The notes below the pieces were generated by a model that saw only the letters and a list, made by a program, of their open reading frames with translations, did no database searches and had not been told where the DNA came from. Positions 1-12,300 of a stretch of 64,000 bases of DNA are shown here, in pieces. Within the stretch, counting starts at the first letter, position 1. The number at the start of each line of letters is the position of its first letter. The DNA is from Apiospora phragmitis (taxonomy: Eukaryota; Ascomycota; Sordariomycetes; Amphisphaeriales; Apiosporaceae): assembly GCA_038363925.1 (NCBI GenBank), contig JAQQWL010000011.1:3720001-3784000 (forward strand), written 5' to 3'. Both the position numbers and the translations under genes were made by a program.

Positions 1-1
1 A

Positions 2-739
2 CTTGGGTATAGCTCTATGATCGAGGTCGATCCGGACTTTCCAGCTGTGGACTGGTTGCACAAGAAGATCACTAGCATGATGAAGATGGAATCCATCGTG
101 ACGCCTTTCCCAGAAGGGTTATGGGACATTGAGACTACTGTTGAAGGACCAGCCAGAGTGCTCTTTACTTTGGCTGAGATCGAAGAAACGGTTCGCCAAG
201 CCGAAGGGCGATCTACAGATTTTACCGGCAAGGTCAACCTCGTTATCCTTGGCGTGAACTTGATGGATCTCTGGAGAGACGTGAAAACGTATTGCAATGA
301 ATGGTATGACTATTACGCTACACGACGATCTATTATCACACTGACAACTCATTCAAGCTGCGGTATTCCGTTGTACGCCAATATACCATTCGCCGTGTGC
401 AAGGGCTGTGGTACACAACGCGAGCTATTGCCGAACCCCAAAATCATTGGCAACATGGTTGATGAAAGTGGCATGATGAAAGCCTCGAAATTAGTATGGC
501 ACGAAGATGCGTGGAATCAGTTGCTGTACGGGAATCTGTTCGAAGAAGACGACTCAGCTGAACTCGACAACAAATCTGAGGGGGCAAGCTTGTTGGACCA
601 ACCTGAGAGGAATATCAAGACACTGAACAGGAGTAGTCTTCAAGAACTCGAGGATCAACTGTTATACTCCCGTGTAACTCTGACGTTCGGCTGGGCTGGA
701 AGATTGGAGAAATTGTGCGTTATGTGGGCGGAATGGTGA
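2..739 (+). CDS. OB-fold nucleic-acid-binding-like protein, 3' part
   Basis: This is the C-terminal part of a gene that enters from the left edge: the frame is already open at base 2, so the ATG at 17 need not be the true start. The visible 240+ residues match a lineage-expanded fungal family usually described as OB-fold/replication-factor-A-like. Supporting features are a CxxC-type segment (CKGCGT, near residue 129 counted from that ATG), the following block with NPKIIG and DESG, and a C-terminal block around LYSRVTLTFGW. The stop is at 737-739. It converges on INO1, whose stop lies 540 bp away. I infer a single-stranded nucleic-acid-binding fold from family resemblance only. The biological role is unknown and these proteins are often species-specific. 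Confidence 0.6.
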   Translation, partial: LGYSSMIEVDPDFPAVDWLHKKITSMMKMESIVTPFPEGLWDIETTVEGPARVLFTLAEIEETVRQAEGRSTDFTGKVNLVILGVNLMDLWRDVKTYCNEWYDYYATRRSIITLTTHSSCGIPLYANIPFAVCKGCGTQRELLPNPKIIGNMVDESGMMKASKLVWHEDAWNQLLYGNLFEEDDSAELDNKSEGASLLDQPERNIKTLNRSSLQELEDQLLYSRVTLTFGWAGRLEKLCVMWAEW

Positions 740-1282
740 ATCTTACACCCTCTGTACAGGGAACAATACGATGGCAAGAGGGAACAGTCCCATATCTCGG
801 GATTTTTTCCATTGCTAAAGAGCTAACAATGATGAAGGCTGCACGATTAGCTGAAACTGGTATTTAGCATTCCATCGGATGAATGAAAGCTCGGAATAGC
901 TAGTACTGCATTAATTCCCGACTACAGAGAGGACCAGAATCAAATCAAATCGAAATCCTGAACTGAGTGATGCTAAACAGGTAGCCCGGGAGATCAGTTC
1001 AGCTGCGTACGGCAGTGCCACATATAAGTCCAGTAGTTCAAGCATGGCGCTTCAGGAATGTAGATATCTCAGTAGTATTAGCCTATACGATGACTAACTT
1101 GCGATATAAAAACGATATGGTCTCGAATGTTGAATTCCGCCTACTTCAAACCGTTGAGGAATTGAAAGTGCCTCTGGAAGAAAAATTGACCACCGAAGAA
1201 CATCATGCTTCTGAAGCTCTCTCCTCGTCTCCCGGGGCTTCCCCCCAGCTACTCTCAGCATGACCTTGCACTCTACCAGAGC
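740..1282. other. Convergent intergenic region
   Basis: This stretch lies between the stops of the OB-fold gene and INO1. Open frames here show no recognisable domain. It should hold the two 3' UTRs. Confidence 0.5.
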
Positions 1283-3038
1283 CTAGAAGAGCTTGTGCTC
1301 CAGGCTCATGTCCGACTCCGGCTCCAGCCCGACAAACGCGCGGAAGATGTTGGTCAAGGCCGCGCGCTGCTTGGCCAGGGCGTTGACAACCGGCGTGCCA
1401 GGGGGTGTCAGGGGGGCCTTGAGCATGTAGCTCAGAATGCTCAGCACGCTGTGGAAACCCTTGTATTCGGTAGTGGCCGCTCCATCCTCCGAGCACGACC
1501 TCCACTGGACTCGAGTCATCAGCTCGGCGATCAAGACCAGGTCGATGATCAGAGGGGATGCCAGGAGGGAGTCCTCGCAGACGTTGAAGAGACTACATTA
1601 GGGTACCGTCAATAACTATTACTACTAGCAGATAGATGTTGTCGATATGGAATCTCAAGTCAACTTACGAGATGGTCTGGTGACCGCCCATGAATATCTC
1701 AGCATAGTACTCATCTAGAGCGCGCTTGTTGTCGCCAACGGCCGGCATGTACTTGATGACGACGCAGTGGTCAGGCTTCTCGCCCCTTTCCGGGTACAGG
1801 ACGTGGTTGGCCTCGACCATGTCATCTACAACGTTGGACTTGGAGATCTCCTTGGACCGGAACTGCTTGTGCGAGTTCAGGTTCTTGCCATCGTTGTTGC
1901 CGAGGTGGTTATAGCTCGCAATCGAGGTGAGCTTGATCCCGGCGTTGATCATGAAATCGACAAGGGCCGACTTCATCTTGGTCTGGCCCGACTTGAAGTC
2001 GTCGCCACCGATGAAGGCGTCGTGCCTCTCGGCGAGCTCGATGGCGCCCGGGACGAAGGTATTCTGGGGAGAGCCGTTGATGAACGGGACCTGCTCGAGG
2101 ATGCAGGCGACGGCGAAGACAGTCGAGGGCGAGACTTCCTCATGGCCGGTCTCGATCGCTTTCAGCAGGTTGTCGGCGGTATCGTTCACGCCCTCGATGA
2201 GGTCCGCGTATCTCTCCGTGTTGGCAGTCCACTGCACAATCACCTTGTCCAGTCCGTTCTTGGCCTTGAAGTCCCTGGGGTCACGTTAAAATCTAGAAAA
2301 CGGCACGTTGAGATCTGATCCTACTAACTTGATATCGCTGCGGATTTTGTCAACGTGTGCCATGCAGGCCTTGGATCCCTCGAGAACATTGTCTGCTCGG
2401 TCTTCCTGGTTGGCAGCGATGAAGTCCGGGTAGTAGATGCTAGGCAGAGGCACCATGTACGACATTTCCTTCTTCAGCTGGGCCTTCAGAGTTGGCTCCA
2501 GAACGGCAGCTCTATCCATGGCTTCGGCCATGTTCATGCCCGAAATATCCCAACCGCCCACCACGAGGTCATTGGGGTGGACAATTGGAAGGACCTGGTT
2601 TAAGGGGATGTTGACGTCCTTGTTAGTCTCGGGGTCAGTGCCCAGCTTCATGGTCGAGCCCATGACAACGGAGCCGTAGTAGTTGGCGGCACGCGGACCT
2701 TCACGGGTCTCCCACGTCATGTTGCGGCGGTTGGCCATGATGCCAGCCGTGACGGTCGTGCCGTTGTTGCCACCCCAGCCGACAAGCATCATGCCGACCT
2801 TGGGGACCTTACGGCCCACCTTGAAGTCATAAAGCTGCGCCTTGGGGGTGACTTGATACTGACCGTTGGACTGCTTGGTGACACTGGTAGTGCGGTAAGT
2901 GTAGCGGGAACGAATCTCGTCGTTGGTATACAAGACATTGGGAGACGTGTTCTTGAAGAGCAAGTCAGAAACGGGGTGAGACGAGATGCCGTTCACAGCG
3001 CCACCGGAGCCCATGTTCTCCTCAGCATGCGGAGCCAT
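1283..3038 (-). CDS. INO1: Inositol-3-phosphate synthase
   Basis: Cytosolic enzyme converting glucose-6-phosphate to 1D-myo-inositol-3-phosphate (NAD-dependent), the first committed step of inositol and phosphatidylinositol synthesis. Exons on the minus strand are 3038-2329, 2274-1669 and 1592-1283, giving 541 aa, the usual fungal length. Both introns are GT-AG (donors GTTAGT and GTAAGT) and keep the frame. Recognisable blocks are the NAD-binding glycine-rich GWGGNNGTT near residue 85, NRRNMTW, the VGGWDISG block, QWTANTERY at the start of exon 2, and the [13 protein letters not shown] and [10 protein letters not shown] active-site motifs. The C-terminus ends with the conserved [10 protein letters not shown] and LEHKLF. 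No key residue appears missing. Assignment is near certain from family conservation. Confidence 0.97.
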
Positions 3039-5958
3039 CCTGACGGTTCAGTTGTGGATTGGGTTTTGTTCTTTCTTGGTGAAGAGGCTGGATTTAAGGC
3101 GTGAATGGGGCTGAGTCCGCTGCTGAACCGGGGGAAGAGCAACGAGCTCCGGCGTGTTGATTGTGAGAGCTGTTGAGTAGATTGGAGAACATGTGGTTGT
3201 TTATCCCAGCGTAAACGCTGTTTGAGGTTGATGCGACGGTTTCTATGCCCAGTCGGTCGAGAGTGAAATGGATAGAGATCAGAACTGGCAAGTCTGGGAA
3301 CTCCAGGTGTAGGGGCGAGTGGTCATCCTGACTCCTTTTATGCGTCGAATAAGTCCCAAGGCCGAACGGCAGAGTCGGACTTGCTCTAGGAGGCTCAAGC
3401 CGGACACTAGACACGCTGGGCCAATGGAGAGTTGAGGGGATGAATGTCACAAGACTGGTCCGGTCAATCAACCAGACGTACATCGGACTCAAGGCTCGCC
3501 AAGAGCAAGGCCCATGATAAGGGTTACGTGGTTTCGACTCTACCTTCCTTAGCGACGTCTCCCCGCCAATGACTAGACGTTGGAATATGCACTATTGCTG
3601 TTGATCCGGTGGGGTTTTCGAAGACGTGATTGGATACTTGCTCTTTGATAAAAGAGTGGTCGACGCCCTAATGGGGAAGACGAGTAGTAGCGGTCTGCAG
3701 CCCAGATTAATACCTACCAACCTTACTTACTTCATGTAGGTTGTTGTCCATGTCAGTCTCAGTATTGGATTTGCCTGCATCCATCATGTTGTGATACCAA
3801 CCCGTGCATGACCTGTTATTGTCAAATGCTATATTAAGTATGTAAGTAGGTACCTCTAGGCAGGGCATGATTCCTCGTGGACACCTGTACCTTTGGTAGG
3901 TAAGTACATGTAGGTACGGAGTATACACATTTTTATGCACTCACCATACCTACACCTGGAGCCCCGGACCTGACTAGAGAAGGCTAATGCGGCTAAAACA
4001 CCCCCAGGTCCGAACAGCTCGGTTAGAGATGGTATTAACGAGGGCTACCTACTGTAGAACTTCCGAAAGGAGCCAAGACAACTTGGTTGTGGGCAGGTGG
4101 TTGTACGTAGTTGCGGGATTGTTCATATAATGTAGCATGGTGGTATGTCCTATCTTTGGTAATGTCAATTCATTGCTACATAGTCGCCAATTAATATATG
4201 CCGTTCTGTTGATACCCCAAGAAAACTGCCAGAAACGACCCTGCCGATCTCTTAGGTTAGCCTGTCCAATATTGGCCGGTCTTTGGAAGCAAGCGCACAT
4301 GCGACCCGACACACCCGAGTAGGCCAGAACCAACGTGATAGGCTGAGAATGAGTGACATGCAACAATGCCCATCTGCGACAGCTGACTTGCTGTATGCAG
4401 ATGCAGTCTCTACCACCGGTCTTGCGGTTTGCTACATCCGGCTTCCTATTAGCTCGCCGTCTTCTTTGCTCCGTCTCGCATTCTGCTCGGGTTGACACAC
4501 ACACACACACATGGGCCATGGCAAGTAGCAAAGGTTCGGCTACGTGTAGTGGTCTTTTTTTGGGGGGGGGGCTGGCGTTGACCGCAAACCAATACCTAGG
4601 AATGTGTCGTTACTTAGCAGCTGCATCTGTCATAAATTCAATTTATATCTTTTCCTGTTCTGTCTGTGAGCTTGTTAATGACACGCCCTATTCTTGGCTC
4701 GTCCGTTAACGCAAAGGAGGATGGATCCAAACGTCGGAGTCTACGGAAGCCAAGTAAAGACGACACACAGCCAGAGCCATGGGTTTCTCGAAAAGCCCCG
4801 TACGCGTATGTGTACCTTTGTAAGTAAACATAATTCTCCGAGCTGTGTTCAAGCTACACATCCACAAAATCGATCTCGCGAAAAAGGTGAGACCTAGCAA
4901 TCAATGCTAAAAAAATATATAACATAAAAAAATAAAAACGCCGCAAGTACTAGACTCGTAATTAGCCGAGGATGTACAACCAATGCCATCCAGGCGGCAA
5001 GAAGGTTTGGATAGTCTCAATTCCTTATTTCCACCTTATTCATATGCTGAAACCCCTAGATCAGTTCTACGAATGTTGAAAGACAAGTGATGGCCATCAC
5101 TGACTTCAATTAGGTTAGATACAAGACGGCCTACACCGGAGGTCTCGCCGGAGGAGAGGTGATCTTCTTGACTCGATGAAAAAGAAATCATGGGCGTTTT
5201 CTTTTAGCGAATGCGCCTCAACCACACCCGCGGGTTGTACTGATTGTGTGTGCACTCGCCATTGATCTGCTTCAACACCAAGATGCAGCTCACACAAGCC
5301 TGTAAAAGAAAAGAACAACACCGCTGCCTCACAGTACACGACGTCGATGCAGCTAGGTGCCTGGGTGCTAGGAGTTCCAATTGATTACAGCGAGAAAAAG
5401 CCTGCCTCGGCTTCCTGGCCTTCTCCGCAGATTGGCATCCCGGACTCGCGGGGATTAATGCGGGGGTCGCCATGGGTTCGCCGTGGGTCAGATCAAGATC
5501 AAGTGGATAAGGGGCCCGAAAAGGCAGACTATCATTCGCCCCCTCCGCCTAATAAGATGGGTGTCTGCTATCTCCGATGATGCAAGCAACGCCGGTTTGC
5601 CATGTCTGAGAGGAGGAGGGCTTCGTGCCTACGGGTCTTCATCAAACTGCCTTAGCCGACATACCTTGATAATAAGTGCCCTGTGGCCTCCAGCCAGTGC
5701 CCATAGAGTTCTACCGAAAGTAATATCAGCAGTCTTACTCCTTGCTTCTCGCGTCACAGTGATTCGTTCACACTCTTCTTGACCTTTCCTTCACAATCAG
5801 CATTCCTGCTTCTCTTGCACCCACTTTTTGACATAGTGCTTTTCTCCATTGCATCACAAGTCGTTACTTGCCCGATCCAGTCATCTACTACCTGCCGTCT
5901 TGCACTTGAGGGACGTATCACAGTCGCCTCGACGAAGGTGCTCTCTCTCGCTCTCGCC
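3039..5958. other. Long divergent intergenic region (INO1 / acyl-CoA ligase promoters)
   Basis: About 2.9 kb between two divergent genes, with no credible coding sequence. It contains several TAGGTA-type motifs around 3840-3960, a CA microsatellite near 4494-4511 and a T-run followed by a G-run (4554-4571). Just before 5959 there is a CT-rich leader typical of filamentous ascomycete promoters. Confidence 0.5.
4494..4511. repeat. CA dinucleotide microsatellite
   Basis: An uninterrupted CA repeat of about nine units in the INO1 upstream intergenic region. It is followed about 45 bp later by a T-run and a G-run at 4554-4571. Simple sequence, likely length-variable between strains. Confidence 0.75.
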
Positions 5959-8094
5959 ATGACTATCCACTCGCGCTGGAACGTCGACATCCCGACAGGT
6001 TCTCTACAGAAATGGCTGTTTGACAGTTCTAACGGGCCTCTTTCGGATAAGCCCATCTTCATCGATCCTGAACGCCCAGATACTCATCACCTGAGTTTGA
6101 GCGACTACCGGTCGTGGGCCAAGCGGTTGGCCTTGGGCCTGAAGAAGGCGGGCTTGAAGCCCGGTGACCGTGTTCTGTTGTTTTCTGGAAACAACCTGTT
6201 CTTCTCGGTTGTTTTCATGGGGGTACGTTACCGGATTTTCTTCAAGGACCGGGTGTTGAAACATGGCTTGCTTCTTCCGTGTCTCGCAAGTCGCTACCTG
6301 ATTCATCGTCTAAGACGTCTACTTACATACTTTATGTGCCTTGGGCTGTGATGACTGACATGGGATGTGCAGATTCTAATGGCTGGAGGTAACATATGCA
6401 ACTCGGCGTTTGCTTTCTTATTCTTGGTTTACTAAACGATCTTCAGGTATTTTCACCGGGGCCAACCCTAGCTTTGTTGCTCGAGAACTTGCCTATCAGT
6501 TACAAGATAGCGGTGCGTCATTCTTGATCGCCGCCGACACCAGCATCCCCATCGCATTGGAAGCTGCTCAACAAGCTGGACTCCCCAAGGAACGTTGCTT
6601 CAGCTTTGACGCCACTGCGCTGGACGCCACTCCCGGCAAGACCCAGCAGGGGGCACGGCACTGGTCCGAACTCCTCGCCTCCGAGGCCGAGGCCGAGAAA
6701 TTCGAATGGTTCGAGCCTGCAGATGCCAAGAGCACCACGTGCTGCTTGAACTACAGCTCGGGTACGACTGGTGTGCCCAAGGGAGTCGAGATCACGCACC
6801 GCTCCTACATCGCCAACGGCGTCGGTGTCATTCACATGACGAAACTGCAGGAGGACTATGAGGAAAAGAACAAGAGGTCGAGAGCATTGTGCTTCTTACC
6901 CATGTACCATGCGTATGGCCAAACTTACTTTGCTGTTAACTACCCCAAGCTCGGAATACCGTAAGTTGCACAAAAAGACCAGAGGCCCATGGGCCAAACG
7001 CTTTTACCTGCTGCCTGCTGACGATCTTGATAGTACGTACGTGATGCCGAAGTTCGATTTCGTCAAGGTCCTCGAGAACGTCCAGAAGTTTAGAATCACC
7101 TCTCTGAACTGTGTACCTCCCATCGTCGTTGCTCTCGCGAAACACCCTCTCGTGCGCAAGTACGACCTGAGCAGCATCGATAGTATTGGCAGCGGCGCCG
7201 CACCGTTATCGGGGGACATTGCTGATGAAGTCACCAAGCTGTGGCCAGCTGGATCCATGGAGGTTCGCCAGGGCTGGGGTAAGTGTAGCCTCCAGAAACA
7301 CGTCCCGGTGGTCTCCGTAGCCCAGACTTTTGTTGGTCGTTGCTAACTTCAGAAACCACAGGCATGACCGAGGTCACTTGCACGGCAATGTCGTGGGATC
7401 CAAGGATTACCCATCGGAGTCTGGCCGTGGGCGAGATGCTGCCCAACTGCAGCGCCAGGCTCATGAGACTGGATGGGTCTGGTGAAATCACCAAGGCCGG
7501 AGAGACCGGCGAGTTGTGGGTGACTGGCCCTACGCTGCTGAAGTCCTACTGGAACAAGCCCGACGCGACCGCAGCCACACTGCATGTGGACGCTGACGAT
7601 ACGCGCTGGCTGAAGACGGGGGATATCGCCTACGTCGAGAAGTACGAGCCGGGCGGCCTCTGGCACGTGGTCGACCGCCTCAAGGAGTTGGTCAAGGTCA
7701 AGGGAAACCAAGTCGCGCCGGCCGAGCTCGAGGGCGTCTTGCTGGAGAGCAAGGCTGTTTCGGATGCGGCCGTCGTCGGGGTGACCATCAACGGCGAAGA
7801 GGTCCCGCGCGCCTATATCGTGCCCAACCCGCAGATCAAGGCCTCGGAGCAGGGGATCGCACAGTGGATGGAGGGCCGAGTCGTGCGATATAAGCGACTG
7901 GCCGGTGGCATCGTGTTTGTTGACGAGATCCCCAAGAACCCGGTATGTCTTACTTCTCAAACCTCGTCCAAACTCATTCTCTCATTCTAGGATATATGGT
8001 TACTGACATTACCCAACAGTCGGGCAAGATACTGCGCAAGCAGCTCCGAGATAGGGCCAAAGCGGAGGTTGGCGACAAGCAGGCCAAACTATAA
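5959..8094 (+). CDS. 4-coumarate-CoA ligase-like acyl-CoA synthetase, peroxisomal (PTS1)
   Basis: ANL-superfamily enzyme that activates a carboxylic acid with ATP and transfers it to CoA. Six exons: 5959-6222, 6373-6388 (16 bp micro-exon), 6447-6960, 7034-7278, 7362-7942 and 8020-8094, giving 564 aa. The splice junctions restore family motifs: ILMAGGIFTGAN across exons 1-3, P-loop YSSGTTGVPKG (196-206), GWGMTE (345-350), TGD with D434, and the catalytic-lysine motif SGKIL with K543 in the last exon. The protein ends in Ala-Lys-Leu, a canonical type-1 peroxisomal signal. The start is the first in-frame ATG; upstream codons are open but lack an ATG. Substrate could be a phenylpropanoid, fatty or other aromatic acid; the sequence does not decide. 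Confidence 0.9.
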
Positions 8095-9399
8095 CGGTTT
8101 GTTATACTGAGGACATGTTCTACCATGGATCTTGCACACTACATATGTACTGATCTGTTGTATATACGAAAGAAACGGGCCGAAATGGAAGCCGTAGGCT
8201 GAGACCTTTAGACCTCAGATAATTATTTAAGTATTTATTTTCATGGCACGGCGGACCACATCAAATCGCGATCCGACGAGACAAGTGCCCGAGACACGTG
8301 TATCGTGAGGTCAATGTTACCAGCGATCGGCGGCCTAGACTTCCGGGAGATAAGTCCGAAGAGCCTGGTTGATCCTGATTTGCCGGTGAATAAGTAAATA
8401 TGGCAAGCCCCAATCACACTGAGCAGAGCTTTCAACATTCAATGTTGCAGGTAATAGGGCGACTGTAGCAGAATGTGCCGGCGGCTCAAAAGGAGTGACG
8501 CGGCAAAGCGGGGGTTTCCAAGCTAGTGGGACGACCGTTTGGTTCAATTGGTCAGCGTCCATTTGATGCTGGACATCCGCGCAGGTACCCAAAAAGAACG
8601 TTCAAGCACCGAAGCGATGGCGCTATTCCTTCCGTAAAGCCCGTAAAGCCCGTAAAGCCCACAAAGCCTCTATGAGACGAATCCAAAGCGGTTTTAATTA
8701 CCTAGTTTCACTGATGCATTGGCCTGGAATATGCCGAATCTCTACCTATTTGCGTACAGTCGAAGAGATGGACCTCAGAGACCTACATACTCCAGCAGAA
8801 TATACCAAGGCGGCCAAGCTCACGTATTCCAAGCTTGTACTCCCAGATGCCCCATTGAAACATTGAACGGCAAACCGGCAAGGCCCACAGGGATGTCATG
8901 GTTGTTTCAGAGGCAGAATGACCTCATCCTGCCTGCAAGCACTGAGCACTGAGCTGTCACGACGTCAATCGTGTGCCTTACTGTGCTGAAGCCAGCAGGT
9001 ATCGTCCTTGCAGCATAATGGGTAACAGGGTCAGTAGGTTAGGTAGGTAGCACGAGTGCCATGATTTGGGACCCAATGCCCCAGGGCTGATATCACATCC
9101 GTTAGGTTAAACAAACAATTGGTTGGCGAATGAAAATGACACGGTAACAGGCAGGAACTCCCACTTGATCTGTACATGAATTTCCAGATTCAGCACCAGC
9201 ACAACCAACCAACATCACGCGACACTCCATTGTCGTCAATCTCTTCTTCTGCTTTTTGTTTTCCCCTTACTAAGTGGCAACCTAGTAAATAAACCTGCCG
9301 TAACCCACTTCTTTCGCTTGTCATTCCTTAAACATACACATACCTCCGATATCTATGTGTGATGCTACGGCTGTTCCACCTTAACTGCGCTCGCCCAGA
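8095..9399. other. Intergenic region upstream of the Mug190-like gene
   Basis: No supported gene. It contains a short 9-bp tandem repeat (8633-8668) and AT-rich and pyrimidine-rich stretches before the ATG at 9400. Confidence 0.5.
8633..8668. repeat. 9-bp tandem repeat, four copies
   Basis: Three identical CCGTAAAGC units followed by one variant unit (CCACAAAGC), head to tail. It lies in non-coding DNA and is probably a slippage product. Confidence 0.8.
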
Positions 9400-12300
9400 A
9401 TGTCGCAATCAGATCAATTCAACGAGGATGATGAGACGCAAAGGCCCTACGCCCATCATCCCAGGACGGGCAAGAGGCAGATCCCCACCATCTCCAAGTA
9501 CCGGGCCGAGCGACGGGAGCTCCAGGGCCAGATGCGGGAGACGGAGGAGGCCCAAGAAGGCCCCGAGGACGAGTCCAGGCCGAAGCGGGCCTACGGCTCG
9601 GTCAAGGCAATCTTGAAGGAAGAGGATGAGCCCGGCAAGTCGGACCACGACCCGTACCCGGTAGCCAACCACCACTACCAAGGTAACCAGGCTGAACGCG
9701 GCGACAAGACAGGCGACGACAGAGAAATGTCCGACGTCGCCGTGGAGGATGAGGAAAACCCTCCTCAGAACCAGTCAGACAGCCGCCAACAGCAGCAGGA
9801 GCAGCAGCAGCAGCAACAGGGACGACGACGTAGTGACAATGGAGGCGGAAACCAGCAGCAGGAACAGACCGCGACCGAGGCTGTCATCGGCACCCTTGAT
9901 CCAAAGGAGAAACGCAAGGCAATGAAGAAAACAAAACGGCATGGAGGAGGGCGTGAAGTAACTGACCCGGTTACTCACCTTCCCATTGTCATTCATGACC
10001 AGACCGTATGTCTATTTCGTTATTACCATAAACATTACTACTATAATATCGGTTGGAGCCTGTCAATTTCTCCGTTCTGGCAACATGATCCGTCCAAAAT
10101 CCCTTCTCTGCAAGTGTATTGAGGGCTAACCGCATTGGTATAGGATAAAGATATGAAACATGTGCCGGAGAATGAGGCAGAGCCAGGATCTGACTACGAC
10201 ACAGCTAGTGGCCTACAGGGAGCCTCCAAGTCGGACGAACATCTTGATGAGGAGGAGGCCCGTCTGCAAAGGGGTTTTAATGGGATGCAGAGGCTATTCC
10301 CACCACCCGACTTCGAAGACTTAAGGAGCGAAATGGCCACTGTTTATCAGCAAGCAGTCAGAGCGGGCTTGGGAGGTCTCGGGTTCTGCGCTGCCCTGTT
10401 CTTTTTTATTCCGTCGTTCTGGGGCCGATTTAACCCATCGATAAATGCAGCAATCGCCCTCGCAGGGTTCCTTGGGACGGCAGGTGTCGTGGTTGTGGGC
10501 ATGGGCCGGTGGATCAGCAAAAAGGCCAACGAGATATTCGACGACGAGGTGTGGGATGCCTCGAAGCGCGAGGAAAATGCGAGGTTGGACTCTGACACCG
10601 AACTCCCCGAATCCGTCCAGTGGCTCAACCGGCTGATTGCCTCCATCTGGCCGATCGTGAACCCAGACCTCTTTTCGTCTCTCATTGACCAAATTGAAGA
10701 TATTATGCAAGCTTCGTTGCCCAAGGTCATCAAGATGGTCTCGGTCGATGACATGGGCCAGGGCAACGAAGGCATCCGCATCCTCGGAATCCGGTGGTTA
10801 CCCAGCGGCGCCGCAAGCATGACGCTCAACAGTGACGGTGGCCTGAAAAAGCCCGACAACTCCAAGACGGGTAGCTCGGATTCGACTGACGCGGAGGATG
10901 AAAATGAAGATGGAGACCAGCAACAGCAGGGTACAGATGAGTCGGAAGACAACCCCCAGGACGACAGAATCCAGACGGGAGACGAGAAGGGCGGCACGGC
11001 GGAGGAACGTGCAGGCATGGAAGCCGAAGAGGGCGATTTCATTAACTTGGAGCTCGCGTTGTCCTACCGAAGTCGCTCATCAGGCAAAGGTATTAAGGCC
11101 AAGGCCAAGAATGCCCATCTTTACCTGAAGTTCTACCTCCCCGGAGGAATACCGGTCCCGGTTTGGGTTGAGCTACGAGGGTTTGTCGCGATTGTGCGGG
11201 CTCGGTTACAGCTTACAGTAAGTTGCTTTATACCATCTTCTTTAAAAACCTCACTAACGTATATAGCCCGATCCGCCTTTCGTCAGTCTCTGCACCATGA
11301 CCTTCCTTGGTCAACCTAGAGCTCGAATTTCTTGTATTCCGATCTCCAAGCACAGCATCAACATGTTGGACGTGCCTCTCATCTCCTCGTTCGTTCAGTC
11401 GGCAATTGATGCCGCAATGGCCGAATACGTGGCGCCCAAGAGTCTCACCCTCAACCTCAAGGACATGCTTGTGGGTACTGATTTCAAGAAGAACACAATC
11501 AGTCATGGAGTGGTCTGGATCTTCATTAAGCAAGCCCGTGGTTTCAAGCAGGGAGATGGTGGCTTTGGCCCGTTCGAGGGATCTAGTGACTCCTACGTCT
11601 CGATTTCTTGGGGCAAATTCGGCAAACCGGTCGCCTCGACTCGGATTATTCAGAGCAGCCAGGAGCCTGATTGGCATGAGTATGCCAGTATTCTTGTGTC
11701 GCCAGAGGAGCTGAACGCCGAGGAGAAGCTGCGCTTAGGCCTGTGGGACTCTGACAAGATGTCTGCTGACGATGACCTTGGTCGGGTGGAACTTGACCTG
11801 AAGTCTCTGATCCACGATGAGAAGACGCATAACAAAATCATGGATCGAGAAGACCGGTTCCACGGACAGGATTCTTCGGAGAAGATGGCTGGCTCCCTGT
11901 CTTGGTCAGTTGGGTATTTTACTAAGGCGAAAATCACGGACAAGCAATTGGAGCAGCAGACGATCAATACCGAGATCAAAAACAGAGACCAGCTCAAGGA
12001 GTACGTGGCAAAGACAGCGGAGCAAAAGCTCCGTGAAGCCAATAAAACCCCTGACGACGACGAGGTTATGCAGCAAAAGACACAGGATATGGCTGAGCTC
12101 GAGGATGAGATGATCTGCTCTGCTCCGCCCAGTGACGAGCTCGTCTCAGGTATCCTGAGCATTCAGATCCGTAAGTCAATCCAAGAAATCACTGGAAGTC
12201 TATCAATTACTAATGTCTATCGCAGATAATGTTATGGGTCTGGGAATACACAATCTCCAAAAACAGGACAAGGGCGGGGGCGAGGACCGGGAAGACGAAG

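Noticed and set aside
3190..3195. CATGTG E-box upstream of INO1, similar to the core of yeast UASINO
   Set aside because: Only the six-base core matches; the flanks differ from the yeast element. Too weak for a feature.
3094..3492. 132-aa open frame upstream of INO1 on the minus strand
   Set aside because: No domain, and it sits in the INO1 5' flank. The real start at 3038 fits the family.
4049..4531. 160-aa minus-strand open frame
   Set aside because: No recognisable domain, and part of it is translated CA microsatellite.
5779..5958. 60-residue N-terminal extension of the acyl-CoA ligase frame
   Set aside because: It begins with TTG, not ATG; the first in-frame ATG at 5959 matches the family start.
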